A stretch of DNA of 64,000 bases from Methylocystis echinoides (GTDB taxonomy: Bacteria; Pseudomonadota; Alphaproteobacteria; Rhizobiales; Beijerinckiaceae). The translations under genes and the position numbers were made by a program. Location of the stretch: the NCBI RefSeq assembly GCF_027923385.1, contig NZ_BSEC01000002.1, positions 1-64,000 of the forward strand. Reading direction: 5' to 3'. The notes under the pieces were generated by a model. The model was not told the origin of the DNA. It worked only from the letters and a program-made list of their open reading frames with translations, and made no database searches. Of this stretch, positions 16,350-25,553 are shown in pieces; within the stretch, counting starts at the first letter, position 1; every line of letters begins with the position of its first letter.

Positions 16350-18452
16350 ATGCAGTCCCATTGCCTATCTGGCGCCGACAAGGGCGTTCTGACGCGCGCG
16401 TCGCGTTGTGCTCCACTTATTCCCTGGCTCTTGCCCCTGACGTTCTCATCTGCTGTCGCCCAGCAGTCGCTGCCGCCGATCGAAGTTGGACAAAACGAGG
16501 CCTCTCTAACCCACGGGGACGGCGCCACAGGCGACACCCAGGAGTCGCCTGAAGAAGAGGTCGTCGTCACGCCCGACCGCGTTAAGGAATCCGTGTGGCG
16601 GACGGCCAGCTCCATTTCAGTGGTGACGTCCGCACAGATTAATAAATGGGCCTCGCTCGGGCTGGCCAATGCACTCCGTGGCGTCCCAAGCCTGGACCTG
16701 TATGAGTCCGGAGGGCCTGGAACCCAAACATCGGTGTTCTTGCGGGGCGCGACCCCAGGACAAACGCTTGTCCTGATCGACGGCATTCGCGTCGGTGACG
16801 CCTCATCGACAGACGGCTCGATGGATCTCGGCATGCTGGCCGCAACGGATATCGACCGGATTGAGGTCCTTCGAGGGCCGCAATCGGCGCTCTACGGCTC
16901 GGACGCCATGGGGGGCGTCATCAATATCATTACCCGCAAAGGAGAAGGAAAGCCGCGCGGTTCGGTGCTGCTCGAAGGCGGAGCCTATGGGACGGGGCAT
17001 ACGCGCGCGACCGTCTCGGGGAGCGAAGACCGCTTCTCCTACGCCTTCTCTGCCGACGCTCTCCATACGGAAGCATTCCCGCGTTACGGCTACCGCATCA
17101 ACAGGCCCTTGACGATCGGCGACGGCCTTACCCCGCTGCCGCCCCTTCCGCCGAACGACCCCACGAACCGCATCGGCGCGACGGCGCGTTTGGCTTATCA
17201 ACTCACCGACGCACTTTCGATCGAGGGCGGGTTCACGGGCTATGGCAACGCGATACGCTTCGATAATCCATACGCCTTCGTGGCGGCCGACGTGTTCAAT
17301 ATCGCCAACCATAGCCATGCTACCTTTGCCCAGGGATATGCGCGCGCCGACGCGGATCTCTTCGACCGCATTCTGCACAACCGGCTGACGATTTATGGCA
17401 ATGAGACGAACCGCGACGTCTGGCAGACCGAATCCTGCTTCGACGCGAGTTTAAACGCCCTTACCTGCCGCAATGGCTTTCTCGGTAAGCGGCGCGGCGT
17501 GGAATATCAGGGCGATTTCAAGCTCGGCGCCCTTGGCCTCGCTACTTTCGGCGCGTCTAATTGGACGGAATCCGCCCATGCTTCGCAGGATCCGATTCCT
17601 TTGGATCCGACCACTCCCGTCGACTTCGTCCAGACGACCCGCTCCGGCTTCGCCCAGCACCAAGTTACACTTTTCGATCGCCTCGACCTCAGCTATGGGG
17701 GCCGTATCGACTCGGTGCAGAATGGCCCGACCTTTGACACCTGGCGCACGACGGCCGCGCTCCGGTTGGACGAGATCGGCGCAAAGTTTCGCGGGTCGGC
17801 CGGAACCGGCGCAAAGGTCGCATCCCTCTATCAGCGGTTCAGCCAATATGGCGACCCAAACCTGAAGCCAGAACGCAGCACCGGTTACGACATTGGTTTT
17901 GATCAAAAATTGTTCGCCGACAGGGGCCTGGCTTCGGTCAGCTTCTTCGACAACCGGTTCCAGAATCTGATCGACTTCGCCTCTGTTCCGAGCTGCACCA
18001 TCACGCAGATTTTCGGGTGCTATTATAACATCGGGCGCGCGGAGACGAAGGGCGTTGAGTTTGCCGGGGAAGCTGAGGTGATTCCCCAGCAGGTCAGAGT
18101 TCGCGTCAGCTACACCCACCTTGTCGCAGTGAACCGCGTCACGGAGCGCACGCTTTACCGCCGCCCGCCCGACAAGGGCATGGCGTCTCTGATTTACACC
18201 GGAATCCCTGGCCTGGAACTCGAGACGCGCCTCTTGGCCGCGAACAAGACGCCCGACTATGACTTCATCAATGGCAAGAGGGTCGCTCTCCCTGCCTATG
18301 CGAGAGTCGACCTTTACGCCAACTACAGCTTCGACGAGCGTTTTTCCATCTTCGGCCGCGTCGAGAATGTGACGAATACGCACTACCAAGAAGTCTATAA
18401 CTACGGGACGCCCGGCCGTTCGTTTTACGGCGGCATGAAGTTTAATTGGTAA
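16350..18452 (+). CDS. btuB: TonB-dependent cobalamin/corrinoid receptor
   Basis: A 700-residue outer-membrane receptor. A hydrophobic signal segment ends in PLTFSSAVAQQ (about residues 28-40), followed by a TonB box (EEEVVVTPDRVKES). The plug domain is at about residues 75-185, with RGATPGQTLVLIDGIRVGDA, RIEVLRGPQSALYGSDAMGG and VINIITRKG. A 22-strand barrel follows, ending GRSFYGGMKFNW with the terminal aromatic residue. The cobalamin riboswitch just upstream and the cobinamide-salvage genes downstream identify the substrate as a corrinoid. The start is uncertain because no strong ribosome site precedes the ATG. It is the first gene of the operon. Confidence 0.88.
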   Translation: MQSHCLSGADKGVLTRASRCAPLIPWLLPLTFSSAVAQQSLPPIEVGQNEASLTHGDGATGDTQESPEEEVVVTPDRVKESVWRTASSISVVTSAQINKWASLGLANALRGVPSLDLYESGGPGTQTSVFLRGATPGQTLVLIDGIRVGDASSTDGSMDLGMLAATDIDRIEVLRGPQSALYGSDAMGGVINIITRKGEGKPRGSVLLEGGAYGTGHTRATVSGSEDRFSYAFSADALHTEAFPRYGYRINRPLTIGDGLTPLPPLPPNDPTNRIGATARLAYQLTDALSIEGGFTGYGNAIRFDNPYAFVAADVFNIANHSHATFAQGYARADADLFDRILHNRLTIYGNETNRDVWQTESCFDASLNALTCRNGFLGKRRGVEYQGDFKLGALGLATFGASNWTESAHASQDPIPLDPTTPVDFVQTTRSGFAQHQVTLFDRLDLSYGGRIDSVQNGPTFDTWRTTAALRLDEIGAKFRGSAGTGAKVASLYQRFSQYGDPNLKPERSTGYDIGFDQKLFADRGLASVSFFDNRFQNLIDFASVPSCTITQIFGCYYNIGRAETKGVEFAGEAEVIPQQVRVRVSYTHLVAVNRVTERTLYRRPPDKGMASLIYTGIPGLELETRLLAANKTPDYDFINGKRVALPAYARVDLYANYSFDERFSIFGRVENVTNTHYQEVYNYGTPGRSFYGGMKFNW

Positions 18453-18464
18453 GGGAGGAAGCCA

Positions 18465-19055
18465 ATGACAGTTGCGCCGCATGAGGTCACGCCCAAACGA
18501 ACCTATGAGCCGGATGGAACGCCTCTGGATGTGTTTCCGCTGCCGACGGATCAGACGAGCCTCGAAGAGCTGCTGCGCGATCTTTTTCAGAACCATTGGC
18601 AAGAGATCGCCTTCGGCATTCTCATTCAGGGCGCCGCCTGGGAGATGAAAGCAGACCGCGCGCCGACGCGGATCGGCACGCTCGACGGCTATCTTACGGT
18701 CGCCTTCGGCGTCCCGCATTTTCACATCTGCATCGGCGAGCATAAGGGCCCGCGAAGCCGGCCGACGCCGCCGGAAGTGGCGCGCCATCGGCGCACCGCG
18801 CGCGCTGAGATTTACCGCCGGATCGGGCGCTCTTGCGCGCCAATGTCCTGGGGCGTGCAACTCTTCAATGGCGCGGGCGAGCAGCAAATAACGGTGTTGC
18901 TGCCCAACCCGTTCCTCCATCCCGACACTGACAAAATCCTCAAGGAGCCCGACTGGTCCCGCCTCGCCTTGTGGGACAAGCTGCGGTCGCGATGGTTCGG
19001 CCTTCACGAGCCCGATCCGGTCGACCGCTCGGCAAGCCGTTTCGCGCATGCCTGA
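18465..19055 (+). CDS. Unknown protein in the corrinoid operon
   Basis: A 196-residue soluble protein follows the receptor by 12 bases with a GGGAGG ribosome site. It lacks a signal peptide or membrane helix. Conspicuous segments are EELLRDLFQNHWQEIAFGIL, GTLDGYLTVAFGVPHFHICI and EIYRRIGRSCAPMSWGVQLF. The HFHICIGEHKGP stretch, with two His and a Cys, could bind a metal or corrinoid. I cannot name the family with confidence. Its place under the riboswitch implies a role in B12 uptake or remodelling. Confidence 0.75.
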   Translation: MTVAPHEVTPKRTYEPDGTPLDVFPLPTDQTSLEELLRDLFQNHWQEIAFGILIQGAAWEMKADRAPTRIGTLDGYLTVAFGVPHFHICIGEHKGPRSRPTPPEVARHRRTARAEIYRRIGRSCAPMSWGVQLFNGAGEQQITVLLPNPFLHPDTDKILKEPDWSRLALWDKLRSRWFGLHEPDPVDRSASRFAHA

Positions 19056-19197
19056 CAATCTTGACCACGCCCCAACGATCGACCAGCTAGCGATCGTCGG
19101 CTTCTATCCTCCTCGTCGACGCGACCAGATCGAAGACGAGCGGAGCCGGTGGCGAATGAATGCAAGCGCCGCCGTCATCACCCCCAGGAGACTTAGC

Positions 19198-19752
19198 ATG
19201 ACAGCAATTGATATGGATTCTCTTCGTTCGCGAACGGCGATCGGGCTTATCGCGCTGCCCGTGGCCAGCATTCTGTTCACGCTCGGCTTCGCCTGCGCTG
19301 TTCCGCTTGCCGCTTTTGCGGCGATAGCCGCCACGTCATCTAACCGCCGCGACGCGCTTGCCGCGATTGGCGCCGCGTGGCTCGCCAATCAGGCGTGGGG
19401 TTTCGTCTTTAGGCACTATCCGATGGATTGGCAGACATTCGCCTGGGGTGGCGCGCTCGGGGTCATCGCCGTCCTCTCCTGCGAAGCGGCAGGAGCGGCA
19501 ACGAGACAACTCACGGGCGTCGTGGGCGCCTGCGCTGCGTTTTTGGCGGCCTTCCTCGTCTACGAAGGATCGTTGATCGCAATCGATCTTGTTGCCGACC
19601 AAAACGCGGAGGATTTCTCGGCGACGACGGTCCTGAGGATCTTTTTGATCAACGCTTGCGCTTTCGGCGGGCTCTGGGCGCTGAAGATTTTGTTCAAGGG
19701 CATGTCCTTTGCCCGCAAGGTCTCCGAGACGCTCGCGTCACGTCAAATTTAA
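19198..19752 (+). CDS. Multi-pass membrane protein in the corrinoid operon
   Basis: A 184-residue protein with about six hydrophobic helices (for example IGLIALPVASILFTLGFACA, WGGALGVIAVLSCEAAGA, GACAAFLAAFLVYEGSLIA, LINACAFGGLWALKILF). I start it at 19198 because AGGAG lies seven bases upstream. An in-frame ATG at 19048, overlapping the end of the previous gene, would add 50 mostly polar residues. The family is not recognised. By context it may be an inner-membrane permease or accessory for corrinoid uptake: no BtuCD ABC genes are present, and a partner for the outer-membrane receptor would be needed. Confidence 0.7.
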   Translation: MTAIDMDSLRSRTAIGLIALPVASILFTLGFACAVPLAAFAAIAATSSNRRDALAAIGAAWLANQAWGFVFRHYPMDWQTFAWGGALGVIAVLSCEAAGAATRQLTGVVGACAAFLAAFLVYEGSLIAIDLVADQNAEDFSATTVLRIFLINACAFGGLWALKILFKGMSFARKVSETLASRQI

Positions 19753-19818
19753 CCCGAGACGCGAAAGACGCCTGGCCGCCAACCGGCCGGGCGTTCTGAT
19801 GATGCGGACCAAAAGACG

Positions 19819-20490
19819 ATGCCACCGCTTTTCCGACTCGACCTGGAACCGCCGTTTCTCGTCGTGCGCTTTAAGGAGCCTCAAAAAATGCTGGGGTGGT
19901 CAACTGCCAAGCCCGGTTTCAGCTCCGCGACGAAAGTCGTGTGGCTCGAAGTCCACGACGACGATCTCCCAATCGATGTCGACCCCGCAACATTCTTGAA
20001 ACATAAACTTTCGTCGCGCGGTCTTTCGGAGGCGGCGGCCTTCATGACGTCGCGCGAAATTCGACGTCATCACCTGGCTCAGTCTCGCATCGGCGCGGTC
20101 GTGGCGAGCTGCGTGACGACGGTGGGTCTGTCGAACGGAGAAATGGTTGGCGCCCCGCGCAAACAAAAAGTGTCCCACGCGGGAACGATCAACACGCTCG
20201 TTCACGTCTCGCACCCGCTTTCAACCGGCGCCCTTGTCGAAGTCATATCCATCGCGACACAGGCGCGCACGGTTGCGATCTTGCAAACAAATGATCTCCG
20301 GGATGGACCGCCCATAAGCGGAACGGGAACGGATTGCATCATCGTCGCAGCGCCGGACGGCGAAGCGCTCGACGATTGCGCCGGTCTGCACACGGATTCG
20401 GGAGAGGCGATCGGCGCAGCCGTCTACCAAGCGACGCACGCGGGCGCGATGGCGTGGTACGCTGACATCGCGCCGAAGGAACAACGATGA
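19819..20490 (+). CDS. cbiZ: CbiZ-type adenosylcobinamide amidohydrolase
   Basis: CbiZ hydrolyses adenosylcobinamide to adenosylcobyric acid, letting the cell salvage incomplete corrinoids. The 223-residue protein has the family signature LSSRGLSEAAAFMTSREIRR (about residues 65-84), GAVVASCVTTVGLSNGEM, and GTINTLVHVSHPLSTGALVE, with GTGTDCIIVAAPDG near the C-terminus. The last bases overlap the start of the adenosyltransferase gene (ATGA). Its presence implies that the organism imports cobinamide or pseudo-cobalamin as well as cobalamin. Confidence 0.88.
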   Translation: MPPLFRLDLEPPFLVVRFKEPQKMLGWSTAKPGFSSATKVVWLEVHDDDLPIDVDPATFLKHKLSSRGLSEAAAFMTSREIRRHHLAQSRIGAVVASCVTTVGLSNGEMVGAPRKQKVSHAGTINTLVHVSHPLSTGALVEVISIATQARTVAILQTNDLRDGPPISGTGTDCIIVAAPDGEALDDCAGLHTDSGEAIGAAVYQATHAGAMAWYADIAPKEQR

Positions 20491-21035
20491 AGCAGGACGT
20501 AAAGATGAGGACAAAGCTCTACACAAAGAAAGGAGACCGGGGCGCCACGAGTCTTTATTCGGGTCGCAGAGCGGCGAAGTTCGATCCCAGGGTCGCGGCG
20601 ATCGGGGACCTCGACGAACTCTCTGCAGCCGTCGGAATGGCTCGTGTCGGCTATCCTCCAGCGAATGAGGCGCTGCGTTCTGTTCAACGGGCGCTTTACG
20701 TGATCGGCGCCATCGTCAGCGCCGAAGATCGGCCGACCGGAATGGACTTTGGCGAGGGTGAAGTGGAGGCTCTCGAATTCGAAATTGACCGGATAGAGGC
20801 GGAGCTCCCTGAATTGGGAGAGTTTATCATTCCCGGCGAAGCCGAGCCAAGTTGCCGCCTGCATATGGCGCGCGCAATTTCGCGCCGCGCCGAGCGCCGC
20901 GTCGCCGCGCTGGCTGACCCAGCTCCTCCGGACGCAATTCTCGCCTATCTCAATCGATTGAGCGACTTTCTGTTTGTTCTGGCGCGTCAGGCCGATCAAT
21001 CGCTGGGACGATCTGAAACGCCCTTGCGGATCTAG
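20487..21035 (+). CDS. pduO: PduO-type ATP:cob(I)alamin adenosyltransferase
   Basis: This enzyme attaches the 5'-deoxyadenosyl group of ATP to cob(I)alamin. The 182-residue protein has the PduO-family N-terminal ATP site (KLYTKKGDRGATSLYSG, about residues 9-25), GDLDELSAAVGMAR, and the C-terminal signature RAERRVAALA with LAYLNRLSDFLFVLARQA. It is translationally coupled to cbiZ. CobA-type enzymes have a P-loop that is absent here. It completes the receptor-salvage-adenosylation series under the riboswitch. Confidence 0.92.
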   Translation: MKQDVKMRTKLYTKKGDRGATSLYSGRRAAKFDPRVAAIGDLDELSAAVGMARVGYPPANEALRSVQRALYVIGAIVSAEDRPTGMDFGEGEVEALEFEIDRIEAELPELGEFIIPGEAEPSCRLHMARAISRRAERRVAALADPAPPDAILAYLNRLSDFLFVLARQADQSLGRSETPLRI

Positions 21036-21079
21036 GTTTCGCGGTCGGCGGCGGCACGAAACATATTCCCGAGTTTGAT

Positions 21080-21484
21080 ATGGGAAAGCAGGATCATCCT
21101 CACACACATGCGCCACGCGCATGCGTCACAGTCTGGCTTCGCCTTCGCCGTCAGCATGGCGCTCAACCTGGCGCTCGTCGCGGAGAATTGGCGTTCGGCT
21201 TCCTATCCAATTCGCTCGCCCTGATTTCTCACGGCGCGCATAATTTCTCCGGTGTGGTTGGTCTCTTGTTGGCTTGGGGCGGTTCCTGGCTGGCGTCACG
21301 ACAGCCAAGCCCCTCCCGTACTTATGGCTATCGCCGCGCTTCCGTACTGGCGGCGCTCGGCAATACGGCGCTGCCGTTTATGGCGACAGGCGCCGTCATT
21401 ATAGAAGCGGCGCAACGGCTCACGGATCAAATGGCGCCTCAAATGCCTGTCCGTTGCCGACAGCCTCAACGAGGCGGGCGATAA
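21080..21484 (+). pseudogene. Truncated CDF-family metal cation transporter
   Basis: The frame GFLSNSLALISHGAHNFSGV, VGLLLAWGGSWLASRQPSPS, RTYGYRRASVLAALGNTALP matches the first half of CzcD-type cation diffusion facilitators. The preceding helix (FAFAVSMALNLALVAEN) is in another frame, so there is a frameshift near 21185. The metal-binding Asp residues of helix 2 are changed (HGAHNFSG where DAxHNxSD is usual). The gene stops after about four helices. It is a decayed remnant. Confidence 0.75.
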
Positions 21485-21889
21485 GTAGCTGACCTTTGCG
21501 CGCTTTCAGCATCCATGGAGATTGGTATGCATGGGAGATTACGAGCGTCGGATCAAACAGCCGGAGATGCTACTCTGCGCTGAGACAGCCCGACGTTGTG
21601 TTGAGCACTGTTGGCGTCAGACCAGGTCCCCGTGCGAAACGTCAATGCCTTGCCATAGAAGCCCTGCATCAGATCGTTGACCTTGCCTCACGACGGGCTG
21701 GCATCGTTGAGCTTGAAGACGAGCCAACAAATCCTTCGCGCCGGCGCTCGGGAAAATTTCGGAAACGCTGCTCCCGACGCGGTTTTACGTCCCGACCGCG
21801 AAAGCACCCATCTAGTCGCGTCGCAAAGCAAACTGGGAACCATCATCAGATCGTGGCGTTTGAAACAGAATCCCCGAAGGAGAACCTCT
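21485..21889. other. Gene-free stretch
   Basis: About 400 bases between the CDF remnant and the DUF305 gene. Open frames here have no recognisable motif or ribosome site. It probably holds further decayed sequence and the promoter of the next gene. Confidence 0.5.
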
Positions 21890-22270
21890 ATGAAGCTTCC
21901 GCCCTTACTCGTGCCAGCCCTAGTCGCCGTCGCGCTCATTTCGCCCGCTACGGCGCAACAGGCCCAAACAAGCCCGGGTGGCTCCATGTCTGGCATGCAG
22001 AATATGAGCATGACGCCTGCTCAGAAAGAATTTCACCAGGCCATGCAGAACATGAACGCGGAAATGATGCAGGGCATGATGGACTCAGACCCTGGCAGAT
22101 CTTGGATGAAACAGATGATCGCCCATCACCAGGGGGCGGTAGATATGTCAGAAATCATTCTCAAGTATTCCAAGGACTCCGATGTCGTTAAGGAAGCGCG
22201 TAAGACGAAGGAAGAGAACGAGAGAGGTATTAGAGAGCTTCAAGCCAAGCTTCGAAAAGAAGAGAAGTAA
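21890..22270 (+). CDS. DUF305 secreted protein (CopM-like)
   Basis: A 126-residue exported protein with a signal peptide (MKLPPLLVPALVAVALISPA, cleavage near TAQQ). The mature part is Met- and His-rich: SGMQNMSMTPAQKEFHQAMQ, NAEMMQGMMDSDPGRSWMKQ, and the DUF305 signature MIAHHQGAVDMSEIILKY. DUF305 proteins such as cyanobacterial CopM bind copper in the periplasm. An AAGGAG ribosome site precedes the ATG at 21890. The neighbouring multicopper oxidase supports a copper role. Confidence 0.85.
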   Translation: MKLPPLLVPALVAVALISPATAQQAQTSPGGSMSGMQNMSMTPAQKEFHQAMQNMNAEMMQGMMDSDPGRSWMKQMIAHHQGAVDMSEIILKYSKDSDVVKEARKTKEENERGIRELQAKLRKEEK

Positions 22271-22631
22271 TTAGGTAGGACTTCCTTCTTGCCGCTGGCC
22301 TGCTCCTCGTGGCCACCACCCAGGCCTTGGCGTCGCGCCCGTAGTTGGTCAAACAGTTGTGTTTGAGCGGAAAGCACAACAAAGGCGCCGCCCGGGTTAG
22401 CTCATCCATATGAACCGCGATAAAGCTCCGCTGAAGCGGACACCTGCCAGGTTGCAAGATTAACCCACGGATGGTGTTATGCGTCTTGGCGGTAATAAGG
22501 CCTTTCAGCTCGTTCGATTGGCTGGCGCTCGGGCCAAAAATCCAGGGGGAGGTCAACCTTGCGGATGCCTGTTAATCGAAACAAGGGCCTTGGCGGCCGT
22601 TCGTGACAAAAAAAACTCCTTTGGGGCCTCG
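22271..22631. other. Gene-free stretch before the oxidase
   Basis: About 360 bases without a supportable gene. The frame of the following oxidase is open back to 22479, but that part lacks homology and a ribosome site. A promoter for the oxidase should lie here; I cannot point to clear -35/-10 boxes. Confidence 0.45.
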
Positions 22632-24479
22632 ATGATTGTCCTGCCTTATGATTACTTCCTAATCGCCTGGTTCGCGATCGTGCTCGCCTCGGCCGCGTAT
22701 GTGGCCTATGATCAGTTTTCTGGCAATCCCGAGCCGACGGTGATGAAGTGGGCCTTCATCCTTGTCACGCTCTATATGGGACCCTTCGGTCTCCTGCTTT
22801 ATATCCTAGCAGACAAGGAGCCGCGACCTGGAGAGCACGAGCATTTTACTTCGCCGCTTTGGAAGCAAGCGATCGGTAGCACCATCCATTGCGTCGCTGG
22901 CGACGCCACCGGCATTATCCTAGCAGCAGCGACGACAGCGCTGCTTGGATTGCCGATGTGGATAGATTTCATCGTCGAATACTTCGCTGGATTTTCGCTC
23001 GGCCTCCTCATATTCCAGTCCCTCTTCATGAAGAGCGTGATGGGTGGCTCCTATTGGCAGAATGTGAAGAGGAGTTTCATGCCTGAATTCATCAGCATGA
23101 ACGCTATGATGGCTGGTATGGCGCCTACGATGGCGTTCCTCATGATGGGACGCGATATGCGGGCGATGGATCCTCTAGAGCTCGCGTTCTGGGGTGTGAT
23201 GTCGTTAGGCGTAATCGTCGGGTTCATGACGTCCTATCCACCTAACTTCTGGATGGTTCTTAACAGTCTCAAACACGGCCTCATGACAGAACGGCCTGTG
23301 AGAAGCGCGGAAGACCGCCAGGATGGAAAAGGCGACCAGCAGCCTTGGAGCCACGGCGGCGGGCATGGGATGAAGAGCGAGGCGACAGGGCCCCAGCTTG
23401 CCGCATTGGCGGGTGTGACGGGGTTGCTACTTATCGCGGGCATGGTCTGGCCTGGCTTTTATGTGAACCTGCGACTGAGCGCCCGCGATGTCGGCGGCGC
23501 GATTATGCCGCCGGGGATGATCAATACATTCGATCTGCCAGCCGCAGCCATGCGCGAAATGGCGGCGGTGAAGCCGCGGCATGTTAGTTATCAAGCACCA
23601 AAAGCGGCACGCGGCGATCAAGTGCTGCAGCCGCGGCTGGAGAATGGCGTGAAGGTGTTCGATATCGACGCCTCTGTGATTGGGTGGAACATCCTGCCTG
23701 ACGTAACCGTGCAGGCCTACGCATACAATCGCCAGATACCCGGGCCACGGCTAGAGTTGACGGAAGGCGATCATGTCAGGATCAACTTCCACAACGCCCT
23801 GCCCGAAAGCACTACGGTGCATTGGCATGGACTAATCATCCCCAACGAGATGGATGGCGCGGCAAAGGTTACACAGCCGCCGGTTCCGCCAGGCGGTTCC
23901 TATAGCTACGAATACACGATAGGACAGCACGGGACTTTCTTTTATCACAGCCACGATCACCCCGACCGCCAGCAAGCGCTCGGTCTCTACGGGGCGCTTA
24001 TCATTCGCCCGAAAAATCCGGCTGAGGAAGTGAAGTCAGACCTCGACTACACAATTCAGCTACAGGAGTGGCTGAAACGCGAGTGGCTCACGTACCCGGC
24101 AATGCTGATGGAGGGCGAGTTGCCGAATTATTTCACGATCAACGGTAAGGCTTTTCCCGCCACTGACATCCTTCCGATGAAAATCGGTCAGACGATAAAG
24201 CTGAGATTTATCGGGACCAATAACAACTTCGTTCATCCAATGCATGTCCACGGCGGACCTTTCGACGTCGTCGCGGTGGACGGCGTCACCTTACCCAAGA
24301 GCGCGCGATACCAGGCGGACACGGTCAATGTCGGCCCCGGCCAGAGATACGAAGTGATCTGGACCGCCCGAAAATCAGGGAAATGGCTAGTGCATTGTCA
24401 TATTCCGCATCACATCTCCAATAACAATGTCGAGCAGGACGGCGGCGGCGGACTCATGCTGGTCCTCAACGTTCAGTAA
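22632..24479 (+). CDS. DUF4396-multicopper oxidase fusion
   Basis: A 615-residue fusion. Residues 1-~215 are a DUF4396-type membrane domain with several helices and Met/His-rich faces (SIHCVAGDATGIILAAATTA; MPEFISMNAMMAGMAPTMAF). A linker with HGGGHGMK leads to another membrane helix (about 240-260). The rest is a multicopper oxidase with all four copper motifs: TVHWHGLIIP, FFYHSHDHPD, HPMHVHGGPF and HCHIPHH. It should oxidise Cu(I) or organic substrates at the outer face of the inner membrane. Tethering to a membrane domain with its own possible metal sites is the unusual part. A stem-loop follows the stop. Confidence 0.88.
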   Translation: MIVLPYDYFLIAWFAIVLASAAYVAYDQFSGNPEPTVMKWAFILVTLYMGPFGLLLYILADKEPRPGEHEHFTSPLWKQAIGSTIHCVAGDATGIILAAATTALLGLPMWIDFIVEYFAGFSLGLLIFQSLFMKSVMGGSYWQNVKRSFMPEFISMNAMMAGMAPTMAFLMMGRDMRAMDPLELAFWGVMSLGVIVGFMTSYPPNFWMVLNSLKHGLMTERPVRSAEDRQDGKGDQQPWSHGGGHGMKSEATGPQLAALAGVTGLLLIAGMVWPGFYVNLRLSARDVGGAIMPPGMINTFDLPAAAMREMAAVKPRHVSYQAPKAARGDQVLQPRLENGVKVFDIDASVIGWNILPDVTVQAYAYNRQIPGPRLELTEGDHVRINFHNALPESTTVHWHGLIIPNEMDGAAKVTQPPVPPGGSYSYEYTIGQHGTFFYHSHDHPDRQQALGLYGALIIRPKNPAEEVKSDLDYTIQLQEWLKREWLTYPAMLMEGELPNYFTINGKAFPATDILPMKIGQTIKLRFIGTNNNFVHPMHVHGGPFDVVAVDGVTLPKSARYQADTVNVGPGQRYEVIWTARKSGKWLVHCHIPHHISNNNVEQDGGGGLMLVLNVQ

Positions 24480-24497
24480 CAGGGAAAAACAGTTGTT

Positions 24498-24519
24498 GGA
24501 GGCTGGTTGGCCAGCCTCC
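24498..24519 (+). terminator. Strong hairpin after the oxidase gene
   Basis: GGAGGCTGG and CCAGCCTCC form a perfect nine-base stem with a TTGG loop, 19 bases after the oxidase stop. No T run follows, so it may act as a stabilising or weak terminating hairpin. Confidence 0.55.
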
Positions 24520-25030
24520 GGGGACGGAAAGCCGGCAGTTTCCTCGCAGCGTAGAGCGATGCGCTTTGAGGCGCTTTAGCTTACCACTAAGGATCTCGAT
24601 CTGGGCCCTCGCTTTGTAGAGTCGCCGGAAAGAACGCGGGCTTTGGTTTCGAGGGAATAGCAAGGGCAATTCCCATGCTCTCAACTTCGCGTCGGTCCGA
24701 CGGCTCTTCAATACGACGGCGCGCTATGAAACACAGATAGTCGATTGCTCAGCAAAAAGCAGCACGAATCCGTTCACACGGCCTCGCGACGGGGAACCAA
24801 CAGCAGCCAGACAACAGCGCGGCCGTTCTTTTGCGATCGCGGGAGCGGCAGTATGCGCTTTGCCTACCCCATTGTGCATTGCAAAGCCCGCCCCAGTGTC
24901 GTGAACTGCTACACTAGGCCCACAATAATCACTGCAGAGACGGAATAAGCCGGCTCTCCTTGTTCTCACCGGCGAGCGCGATAGGTGCAATTCAAGAAGA
25001 ATCGGCAGCTCTCGGCAAAGGAGCAGTTCA
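24520..25030. other. Gene-free stretch
   Basis: About 510 bases between the oxidase terminator and the His/Trp-rich gene. No ORF here shows motifs or a convincing ribosome site. Confidence 0.5.
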
Positions 25031-25285
25031 ATGCTGCGCAAACTCGCTCTTGTTACGGCGTTGGCGGTGACGGTGTCATTGCCGGCGACGGTGGCGTTCG
25101 CTGGACATGGCGACTGGGACCACGGACACCACGGGGGGTGGCGTCACGGCGGTTGGGATCACCATGGTGGCTGGGGCCACGGCGATTGGGACCACCATGG
25201 TCGATGGGGCCATGGCGATTGGAACAATCACGGTGATTGGGACCACCATGGTGGCTGGGGCCATGGTGATTGGGACGACCATTGA
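25031..25285 (+). CDS. His/Trp-rich repeat periplasmic protein
   Basis: An 84-residue protein with a clear signal peptide (MLRKLALVTALAVTVSLPAT, cleavage after AFA) and an AAGGAG ribosome site. The mature 60 residues are built almost only of Gly, His, Asp and Trp: 16 His and 10 Trp, in loose repeats of the type GHGDWDHHGGW. There is no Cys. The composition suggests periplasmic Cu, Zn or Ni binding; the metal is unknown. It sits among copper genes. Reading in other frames also gives long ORFs because the DNA is repetitive; those are artefacts. Confidence 0.75.
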   Translation: MLRKLALVTALAVTVSLPATVAFAGHGDWDHGHHGGWRHGGWDHHGGWGHGDWDHHGRWGHGDWNNHGDWDHHGGWGHGDWDDH

Positions 25286-25553
25286 CATCGACGCAGCCGA
25301 ATCCAGCCCAAGGGGGAGCTACGGGAGCCCGATGAGGATCAATAGGGGCTGCATCGTTTTTGGAGAATGGCTCGCGCTGCAAAGCGCGAGCGGTGCAATG
25401 AGGGGCGACAAAACCGAGCGTCATTTCGAGTCGAGCGCCCGCGTGATGTCCTCTCTCAGGATCACACAAGGGTGAGAGATAGCCAGTCATGGGTCGAACA
25501 ATGAAACCTCCCCTGGGTTATCTCGAGGTTCTATAGATTGCTGGGACGTATGC

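Noticed and set aside
17451..19058. Long minus-strand ORF (535 residues) opposite the TonB receptor
   Set aside because: It is a mirror of the receptor and the following gene, caused by high GC, and has no motif.
21496..22191. 231-residue ORF before the DUF305 gene
   Set aside because: It overlaps DUF305 in another frame, lacks a ribosome site and has no recognisable domain.
25053..25490. Other-frame ORFs over the His/Trp-rich gene
   Set aside because: They arise from the repetitive DNA. Only the frame at 25031 has a signal peptide and ribosome site.
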